From positions 1 to 12,689 of the forward strand of contig CAYMFD010000106.1 in assembly GCA_964389475.1 (NCBI GenBank): a stretch of DNA of 12,689 bases, in the 5' to 3' direction. Shown here piece after piece: positions 1 to 4,910 of the stretch. Numbering within the stretch: the first letter of the stretch is position 1; every line of letters starts with the position of its first letter. This DNA comes from CAYMFD01 sp964389475. Lineage in GTDB: Bacteria > Bacteroidota > Bacteroidia > Chitinophagales > Saprospiraceae. The notes below the pieces were generated by a model, which was not told the DNA's origin, searched no databases, and saw only the letters and a list, made by a program, of their open reading frames with translations. A program made the position numbers and the translations under genes.

Positions 1-1062
1 CCAGACGGAGGGTACATGCATGAGCTATGGTATAGTTATGTATCGATGGCTACCGATAGTGGTCGCGTAGTGGAAAAGAATGTGGTGGTAGCTCAGCATG
101 ATACCTTACTGTATAGTCACCTGACCGCAATCCGTAAAGACAATAATCGGGACTGGTGGATAACCTTTTTGCAAGGTGCTCCATATAACCAGATTCTTAC
201 TTATGAGTTAACGGATACTGGTCTTACATTTAGTCATGGACATGAGACCTCTTTTCCGATGCCAAGGAATGGCTATAGTTCCAGTGGTATGGCTAAGTTC
301 AGCCCTGACGGTGGTACGTATGCCTTCTACAACCCTAAGGGAGGGCTGCACGTCTATGACTTTGATCGATCGTCCGGTATGGTGAGTAATCTGCGCCGTG
401 CAAGTGTAGAAACGAATGATCGCTTTGGGTTTATTGAGTTTAGTGCTAATAGTCGATTCATCTATTTTTCGGTAGCGGATACGCTATGGCAGGCGGACCT
501 TGATATGCCTGACCTACAGGAGAGTATCGTCATGATCGATGAGTGGGACGGGTTTGCTACTTTCTCACCGACAGCCTTTCAGTTGATGCAGCGGGGACCT
601 GACTGCAAGATCTACATGAGCTCCCTTAATACCACGCCATATCTGCACGTCATCAATAATCCTGACGAGAAGGGTACGGCCTGTAACTTTGTACAGCGTG
701 ATATCGAGATGTTTTGCAGTCCCGGTAGTCGCTCCATGCCCAACTTCCCGCAGTTCAATGTCGGGACCAAGGACGAAGTCTGCGACGAGTCCTTGACGAC
801 ATGGGTAGAGGAGGTATTTGATAGCGAGTATAGTTTTACTGCTAGACCTAATCCTGTGTCGGATCTACTTATCATAGATGCAGGTGGCGCTGTAATCGAT
901 GAAGTACACGTACGAGATATGCAGGGTCGATTATTACATCGCACCCTACCTGCTGAGATATTCGTAGAACTTAATGTAAGTCTTTATCAGGCTGGAATGT
1001 ATCTAGTTACCATTATAACCGACAAAGGGAGGGTGATGACGGAGCGAGTGATAGTGAAGTAG
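1..1062 (+). CDS. Secreted beta-propeller-like protein with T9SS type A C-terminal sorting domain (5' partial)
   Basis: The reading frame is open from the first base, so the true start lies upstream; the ATG at 16 is internal. The visible 353 residues fall in two parts. The first ~275 hold repeated aromatic beta-strand segments of the kind seen in WD40/propeller-like folds (FSPDGGTYAFYNPKGGLHVY, FSANSRFIYFSVADTLWQAD, GPDCKIYMSSLN). They end in a block with HVINNPDEKGTACNF and SMPNFPQF, which I recall as common in large Bacteroidota secreted propeller proteins. The last ~75 residues (FTARPNPVSDLLIID, VRDMQGRLL, LYQAGMYLVTI, ending VIVK) are a typical type IX secretion C-terminal domain. In the family this directs export across the outer membrane and is cleaved by the sortase PorU. 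The substrate or role of the propeller is unknown. No catalytic motif was seen in the fragment. Confidence 0.85.
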   Translation, partial: PDGGYMHELWYSYVSMATDSGRVVEKNVVVAQHDTLLYSHLTAIRKDNNRDWWITFLQGAPYNQILTYELTDTGLTFSHGHETSFPMPRNGYSSSGMAKFSPDGGTYAFYNPKGGLHVYDFDRSSGMVSNLRRASVETNDRFGFIEFSANSRFIYFSVADTLWQADLDMPDLQESIVMIDEWDGFATFSPTAFQLMQRGPDCKIYMSSLNTTPYLHVINNPDEKGTACNFVQRDIEMFCSPGSRSMPNFPQFNVGTKDEVCDESLTTWVEEVFDSEYSFTARPNPVSDLLIIDAGGAVIDEVHVRDMQGRLLHRTLPAEIFVELNVSLYQAGMYLVTIITDKGRVMTERVIVK

Positions 1063-1106
1063 TCAAAAGCGGGAAAGTCAAAAGTAAAAGGGTCAAAAGT
1101 AAAAAG
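1062..1106. repeat. Three tandem 15-bp units, GTCAAAAG-type
   Basis: Units start at 1062, 1077 and 1092, each beginning GTCAAAAG followed by seven purine-rich bases (GTCAAAAGTAAAAGG in the second). The first unit begins on the last base of the upstream stop codon. Short A-rich units of this kind are, from recollection, frequent in Bacteroidota intergenic DNA. No coding or terminator role is visible. Confidence 0.7.
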
Positions 1107-1199
1107 TGGAAAGCCCCTCGGCACATAGCTCCCACCACTGTGCCAAATAAAAGTAAATCTCTTAATCCACGTCCCCTCCTCTAGACCAAAGGAATAATG

Positions 1200-1207
1200 T
1201 ACTTTTG
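1200..1207 (+). promoter_or_regulatory. Bacteroidota -7 promoter box upstream of TPP riboswitch
   Basis: TACTTTTG is an exact match to TAnnTTTG, the -7 consensus of the Bacteroidota primary sigma factor. It ends 8 bases before the riboswitch's outer stem, so transcription would start right at the aptamer. No convincing TTG/TTTG -33 element was found at the usual spacing. Confidence 0.55.
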
Positions 1208-1215
1208 CGACAGCA

Positions 1216-1295
1216 TTAGTATCGGGGTGCTGATTGTATCGGCTGAGATTATACCCGTAGAACCTGCGCAGGTAATGCTGCGAAGGGAGTTTTAA
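1216..1295 (+). promoter_or_regulatory. TPP riboswitch (THI element)
   Basis: All conserved parts of the THI box are present in order. The outer stem P1 pairs 1216-1222 with 1289-1295 with one U-U mismatch. P2 pairs GGGT 1225-1228 with ACCC 1253-1256. P3 pairs GCTGAT 1229-1234 with ATCGGC 1238-1243. CTGAGA at 1243-1248 is the pyrimidine-sensing motif. GAACCTG at 1260-1266 lies in the diphosphate-sensing arm, whose terminal stem pairs CGCAG 1267-1271 with CTGCG 1278-1282; AAGGGAG follows. The element binds thiamine pyrophosphate and normally turns off thiamine synthesis or uptake genes. It lies in the leader of the receptor gene at 1374. Confidence 0.95.
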
Positions 1296-1317
1296 GATGG
1301 CATTCAGGTCATATTGT

Positions 1318-1373
1318 AGCTAAGGTATCTCCGTAGCTGATGCGCTTTTTCATAATGTGAATAATACCTCGAT
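1318..1373 (+). promoter_or_regulatory. Possible riboswitch expression platform before the receptor start
   Basis: AGGTAT at 1323-1328 can pair with ATACCT at 1364-1369, four bases before the ATG. Its GGTAT part could instead pair with ATACC at 1251-1255 inside aptamer stem P2. A local hairpin AGCTA 1318-1322 / TAGCT 1334-1338 is a third option. A T5 run at 1346-1350 lacks a convincing GC-rich hairpin in front of it, so start-site occlusion seems likelier than transcription termination. This is inferred from pairing only. Confidence 0.35.
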
Positions 1374-3830
1374 ATGCTAGGCAGAATTGCTACATCTCTA
1401 CTCTTGGTCATGAGCCTCACGGTGCAGGCGCAACATACGATCTCTGGCCTGGTCAGTAATGAGTCTGGCGAGTTGCTAGACTTCGCCTCTGTCTTTCTCA
1501 AAGGGACCGACTATGCTACTTACACCGATGCTGGTGGTTACTACCAGCTGACAGACGTACCAGCTGGTGACTATCAGTTAATCGTAACATTCGTCGGGTA
1601 TAAGCGGAGTGTACAGTACCTAGAGATCGGTGACGATACGGAGGTGGATATCACCATGCGTGGTGCCATCTACAATGTGGATAGCATCGAGATCAAGGCC
1701 AATCGAGTAGCCGCAGACGGGGTGTTTACACATACCAATGTCGATATGGACCTCGTAAAGGATATCAACCTGGGCCAAGATATGCCCGTACTCCTGGGCA
1801 ATACGACCAATATGGTATTTACCTCTGACGCTGGTGCTGGCATCGGCTACACAGGTATGCGACTGCGAGGTAGCGATCAGACGAGGATCAATGTCACGAT
1901 CAATGGTATCCCATGGAATGACTCGGAGTCACACGGTGTCTTTTTTGTCAACTTGCCAGATCTGGCCACCGATGCCAGCAGTATACAGATACAGCGAGGG
2001 GTCGGTACTAGTACCAATGGTACGGGAGCCTTCGGGGGTACAGTAGCCGTAGAGACAGACCAGATCAATGTCAATCCGTACGTCACGGTAGGTGGTATGT
2101 ATGGCAGCTTTAATAGTCGCCGTATCAATGCTAGAGCGGGCACAGGCATCATAGGTGATGGTTATAGCGTAGATGTGAGATTTAGCGATATCAAGTCTGA
2201 TGGCTACATCGATCGGGGATCGTCGGACCTACGATCGTACTCTGTGACGGCCAGTAAGGTCAGTGACAAGCGTGTCCTGCGGTTTAATCTGATCTCTGGG
2301 GATGAGGTGACCTATCAATCGTGGTATGGTGCTCCTGAGAGTAGAGTGACAGGCAACCAGGACTCCCTGGTGGCTCACTACCAGCGTAATATCGGGACAC
2401 TGTATAATACGCCAGCCGACTCCGCTAATCTTTTTGGCTCTGACAGACGATACAACTACTACCTATACGATCGACAGGTGGATGACTATGGACAGCGACA
2501 CTTTCAGTTGCATTGGTCGGAGTTGGTGAGTGAGCGGTTTAGGACCAAGACGTCCCTATTTTATACGAGAGGGCGAGGTTTCTTTGAGGAGTTTAAGGCA
2601 GATGAGAGCCTAGTCGATGACTATGGCATCCCAGACCTATTCGTAGGTAACGAAGCGATCGACCAGTCAGATGTGGTCAGGCGACGATGGCTAGACAACC
2701 ACTTTTATGGGTTTAATTTCTCTGCTGTCTACAATACTGATAAGCTCACACTTACCTCTGGCGCCTATGGTAGTCAGTACCTGGGTGGTCACTACGGCGA
2801 CGTATTTGTAGCTCGGGATAGCAGGCCGATTTTTGATAGTATCCGACGCTTTTATGATGGTAATGGAGATAAGCTAGATGGCCATGTGTATACCAAGGCG
2901 GATGTGCAGGTCACTGATAAGCTCAGCGCCTATGCTGACCTGCAGCTGCGGCATGTAGATTACACGATCGACGGTACGGATAATGACTTACAGAGTTTTG
3001 ATGTTGATGTCGCCTACACCTTCTTTAATCCCAAGGCAGGTCTAGCCTATGCTATTGACGTTAATCAGCAAGTCTATGCCAGCTATGCTCGAAGTAACCG
3101 AGAGCCGGTGCGGAGTGACTTCACCGATAATCCTCGTGATAATACCCCTACACCAGAGCAACTCGATAATATAGAGGCTGGGTACCGCCTGACTAAGAGT
3201 AATCTCACGCTAGCAGCGAACCTCTACTATATGGGATACACCAATCAGCTGATCCCTACGGGTGCCCTTAACGATGTAGGCGCTGTACTACGGATCAACA
3301 CGCCGGAGAGTTACCGAGCAGGTATAGAGCTAGACGCGGACTATCGCATCAATGAGCAGTGGCAGGTAGGCGGTAACGTTGCCTTCTCACGCAATAGGAT
3401 TGCCAACTTTACAGAGGTGCTAGAGGACTATACCAATGGATTTGACATTGTGACCAATACGTACGAAGACACCAATATAGCCCTCTCGCCAGACGTGGTG
3501 GCCAATGCTCACATCACATTCGTACCGATGGAAAATCTGCAAGTCAGATGGTTGTCTCAGTACGTCGGCAGCCAGTTCTTGGATAATACGAGCAACGATA
3601 CCCGCAAGCTCGACGCCTACTTTGTCAATGACCTACAGGCGCAGTACAGCCTAGAGAACCTAGGTGTCAGCCGTGTTAACATCAACCTTATGGTACGCAA
3701 TGTCCTCAATGCGCAGTACAGTGCCAATGGATATACCTACAGCTACATATTCGGCGACCGCATCCAGGAAAACTACCTCTACCCACAGGCAGGCCGCTTC
3801 TTTATGCTGGGCCTTACGGTGGATCTGTAG
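1374..3830 (+). CDS. TonB-dependent outer-membrane receptor, probable thiamine (precursor) importer
   Basis: An outer-membrane gated channel that would import its ligand with energy from TonB/ExbBD. Residues 1-20 form a signal peptide (cleavage after QAQ). Residues ~21-97 are a carboxypeptidase-regulatory-like domain (ISGLVSNESGELLDFASVFL, YYQLTDVPAGDYQLIVTFVGY), and DSIEIKA at 103-109 is a plausible TonB-box region. The plug spans ~125-230, with MRLRGSDQTRINVTINGIP, FFVNLPDLA, IQRGVGTSTNG and AFGGTVAVET. The remainder is a beta-barrel ending AGRFFMLGLTVDL, as these receptors usually do. At 818 residues without a SusD partner it is not a SusC-type glycan importer. The TPP riboswitch in its leader points to thiamine or a precursor, matching the known thiamine-regulated receptors of Bacteroidota. 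No pnuT or thi gene follows in the window. The ATG at 1374 is chosen because it gives a complete signal peptide. Confidence 0.9.
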   Translation: MLGRIATSLLLVMSLTVQAQHTISGLVSNESGELLDFASVFLKGTDYATYTDAGGYYQLTDVPAGDYQLIVTFVGYKRSVQYLEIGDDTEVDITMRGAIYNVDSIEIKANRVAADGVFTHTNVDMDLVKDINLGQDMPVLLGNTTNMVFTSDAGAGIGYTGMRLRGSDQTRINVTINGIPWNDSESHGVFFVNLPDLATDASSIQIQRGVGTSTNGTGAFGGTVAVETDQINVNPYVTVGGMYGSFNSRRINARAGTGIIGDGYSVDVRFSDIKSDGYIDRGSSDLRSYSVTASKVSDKRVLRFNLISGDEVTYQSWYGAPESRVTGNQDSLVAHYQRNIGTLYNTPADSANLFGSDRRYNYYLYDRQVDDYGQRHFQLHWSELVSERFRTKTSLFYTRGRGFFEEFKADESLVDDYGIPDLFVGNEAIDQSDVVRRRWLDNHFYGFNFSAVYNTDKLTLTSGAYGSQYLGGHYGDVFVARDSRPIFDSIRRFYDGNGDKLDGHVYTKADVQVTDKLSAYADLQLRHVDYTIDGTDNDLQSFDVDVAYTFFNPKAGLAYAIDVNQQVYASYARSNREPVRSDFTDNPRDNTPTPEQLDNIEAGYRLTKSNLTLAANLYYMGYTNQLIPTGALNDVGAVLRINTPESYRAGIELDADYRINEQWQVGGNVAFSRNRIANFTEVLEDYTNGFDIVTNTYEDTNIALSPDVVANAHITFVPMENLQVRWLSQYVGSQFLDNTSNDTRKLDAYFVNDLQAQYSLENLGVSRVNINLMVRNVLNAQYSANGYTYSYIFGDRIQENYLYPQAGRFFMLGLTVDL

Positions 3831-3845
3831 GGGGAGACTCACCCT

Positions 3846-3867
3846 CTACCGACCTTCGGTCTGGTAG
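3846..3867 (+). terminator. Hairpin after the TonB receptor, weak terminator candidate
   Basis: CTACCGACC (3846-3854) pairs with GGTCTGGTAG (3858-3867) around a TTC loop, with one bulged T. It starts 15 bases after the receptor stop codon. No T-run follows, so intrinsic termination is uncertain; it may instead protect the 3' end or belong to the repeat cluster. Confidence 0.4.
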
Positions 3868-3952
3868 GCAGGCAGACTTCTCTTGCGAAGGATTCTATGT
3901 CTCTTGCACGAATGTTAAATGTGTATCACCTTTACAAGTGACGTTAATACGT

Positions 3953-4016
3953 AGGTCATTGAGTAAGCGTAGCGACGTCGAAATGCGATTGCACTTCGCT
4001 ACACTCAGTCACCTTT
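3953..4016. repeat. 64-bp palindromic repeat, copy 1
   Basis: Begins AGGTCATTGAGTAAGCG and ends ACTCAGTCACCTTT. The ends are inverted repeats (AGGT, a C-C mismatch, then ATTGAGT against ACTCAGT), with an inner pair TAGCGA/TCGCTA. The middle carries ACGTCGAAATGCG, shared by all full copies. Unlike the other two full copies it lacks the conserved 74-bp downstream extension. Confidence 0.75.
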
Positions 4017-4046
4017 AGTAACTGTGTTTAATTGAGGTCCCAGGTT

Positions 4047-4077
4047 TGAGTACGGACCCATCACTTCGATGGACTCA
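4047..4077. repeat. Nested hairpin inside the first 13-mer unit
   Basis: CCATC (4058-4062) pairs with GATGG (4068-4072) around ACTTC. TGAGT (4047-4051) pairs with ACTCA (4073-4077) outside it, leaving an unpaired segment on the left arm. Confidence 0.4.
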
Positions 4078-4129
4078 GTGCGACGCTTAAGCAGGCACAT
4101 CTGAATAACGGAGTTTCAGTTCCCTCGCT

Positions 4130-4150
4130 GCATTGACATTTAGTCAATGC
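4130..4150. repeat. Perfect 8-bp hairpin
   Basis: GCATTGAC (4130-4137), loop ATTTA, then GTCAATGC (4143-4150). It is not part of the 64-bp repeat family and has no T-run after it. Confidence 0.55.
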
Positions 4151-4161
4151 ACTACAAGTAG

Positions 4162-4212
4162 CTTCCTCAGTCATACTCGAGAAGGAAGGACTTATTGGTG
4201 TCGCGTTGCGAC
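4162..4212. repeat. Two further hairpins next to the assembly gap
   Basis: CTTCCT (4162-4167) pairs with AGGAAG (4183-4188), with an inner AGT/ACT pair. GTCGC (4200-4204) pairs with GCGAC (4208-4212) around a GTT loop. Together with 4130-4150 they make a dense run of palindromes ending at the N block. Confidence 0.4.
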
Positions 4213-4230
4213 CGCCTTATTATTAGTGAC

Positions 4231-4330
4231 NNNNNNNNNNNNNNNNNNNNNNNNNNNNNNNNNNNNNNNNNNNNNNNNNNNNNNNNNNNNNNNNNNNNNN
4301 NNNNNNNNNNNNNNNNNNNNNNNNNNNNNN
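4231..4330. other. 100-N assembly gap
   Basis: Exactly 100 unresolved bases, the conventional size for a scaffold gap of unknown length. It lies inside the repeat cluster and abuts a truncated repeat copy, so the repeats probably caused the break. The real distance between the two sides is unknown. Confidence 0.98.
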
Positions 4331-4391
4331 GGTCGAAATCCCGAATAAGGCCGGAGATTCCAATTTCACTTCGTTGCACTCAATCGCCTTT
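4331..4391. repeat. Partial copy of the 64-bp repeat, 5' half lost in the gap
   Basis: GGTCGAAAT at the gap edge and TTTCACTTCGTTGCACTCA-TCGCCTTT at 4364-4391 match the middle and 3' end of the full copies. Between them is an inserted segment (CCCGAATAAGGCCGGAGATTCC-like, ~4340-4361) that the other copies lack. The left half should lie in the unresolved bases. Confidence 0.65.
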
Positions 4392-4407
4392 GGGGCTGTC
4401 AATTCGT

Positions 4408-4545
4408 AGGTCATTGAGCAAGCGTAGCGACGTCGAAATGCGATTTCACTTCGTTACACTCAATCACCTTTAAAAGCGGCTCTTAGTCTAGGTCCCAGGT
4501 TTCGCTTTACAAGTCTCGCTGTACCATAGGTTCTAAGCGGACCTG
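4408..4545. repeat. 138-bp composite repeat, copy 2
   Basis: The 64-bp palindrome (4408-4471) is followed by a 74-bp tail holding the 13-mer at 4490 and ending GCGGACCTG. It differs from the copy at 4627 at only five positions, all in the palindrome half. In the tail CTTAG (4482-4486) can pair with CTAAG (4533-4537), while GGTCC (4491-4495) can pair with GGACC (4539-4543). The two pairings interleave, as in a pseudoknot. Whether such an RNA is made is unknown. Confidence 0.75.
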
Positions 4546-4571
4546 TGTGCGGAGTGTAGTTTTGCAAAATA

Positions 4572-4599
4572 CCTCCCCCTAACCCCCTCGTAGAGAGGG
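4572..4599. repeat. C-rich intergenic motif with short hairpin
   Basis: CCTCCCCCTAACCCCCTC followed by GTAGA and GAGGG; CCCTC 4585-4589 pairs with GAGGG 4595-4599. I recall CCCCTAACCCCCTC-like strings as common in Bacteroidota intergenic regions. It sits between repeat copies 2 and 3. Confidence 0.45.
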
Positions 4600-4626
4600 A
4601 ACTATCTGATTTTCATCCATGGTTAA

Positions 4627-4764
4627 AGGTCATTGAGCAAGCGCAGCGACGTCGAAATGCGCTTACGCTTCGCTACACTCAATCACCTTTAAAAGCGGCT
4701 CTTAGTCTAGGTCCCAGGTTTCGCTTTACAAGTCTCGCTGTACCATAGGTTCTAAGCGGACCTG
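4627..4764. repeat. 138-bp composite repeat, copy 3
   Basis: About 96% identical to copy 2 and lying 219 bp downstream in the same orientation. Its palindrome is the most complete. With the flanking TA it has outer arms TAAAGGT-C-ATTGAG / CTCAAT-C-ACCTTTA with only a C-C mismatch, and an additional inner AAGCGC/GCGCTT pair. The 74-bp tail (4691-4764) is identical to that of copy 2. Confidence 0.75.
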
Positions 4765-4817
4765 AGGGCCGAGTGTACCATGGTAAGTGGTGTTTAATGG
4801 AGGTCCCAGGTTTATCG

Positions 4818-4841
4818 GCAGCTGAGGCACAACCTCGCTGC
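4818..4841. repeat. Hairpin within the fourth 13-mer unit
   Basis: GCAGC (4818-4822), one bulged T, GAGG (4824-4827), loop CACAA, then CCTC and GCTGC (4833-4841). It makes a 9-bp stem in the segment following the 13-mer at 4801. Confidence 0.5.
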
Positions 4842-4910
4842 TCGATTTAATTCAATGCTAATCGAGGTCTCAGGTTTTGCCTGCGGACCGAGTATCGTGA
4901 ATGTCTCTTT

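Larger units (their letters stand above)
4035..4889. repeat. Five irregularly spaced copies of the 13-mer AGGTCYCAGGTTT
   Basis: Copies lie at 4035-4047, 4490-4502, 4709-4721, 4801-4813 and 4865-4877; four are identical and the last has T for C at position 6. The first, fourth and fifth are preceded by similar TTAAT-GAG/TGGAG or CTAATCGAG context. All but the fourth are followed by GGACC (4054, 4539, 4758, 4885), which could pair with GGTCC at the start of the unit. The segment enclosed by these arms varies in length and sequence, as in a structured-repeat family. No function is known to me. Confidence 0.65.
3831..4910. other. Gene-free repeat-rich interval between receptor and PBP1A
   Basis: About 1.1 kb with no believable gene; the short open frames here run through the N block. 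It holds a hairpin just after the receptor, three full and one partial copy of a 64-bp palindromic repeat, five copies of a 13-mer (AGGTCYCAGGTTT), several unrelated perfect hairpins, a C-rich motif and a 100-N gap. The receptor and PBP1A genes converge on this interval, so it contains two gene ends and needs no promoter. Confidence 0.8.

Noticed and set aside
1318..1350. Rho-independent terminator as the riboswitch output (T5 at 1346-1350)
   Set aside because: The stem before the T-run is only five AT-rich pairs and is separated from the Ts by seven bases, so it does not look like a working terminator.
1374..3830. SusC-type glycan importer
   Set aside because: It is shorter (818 residues) than typical SusC proteins, no SusD-like lipoprotein follows, and a TPP riboswitch controls it.
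4133..4473. Short open reading frames on both strands across 4133-4473
   Set aside because: They run through the 100-N gap, which has no stop codons by construction, and lie in palindromic repeats; none has a protein-like composition.
4035..4877. The recurring 13-mer as a CRISPR array
   Set aside because: Copy spacing is irregular (455, 219, 92 and 64 bases), the unit is only 13 bp, and the intervening segments are themselves repeats; no cas genes are nearby.
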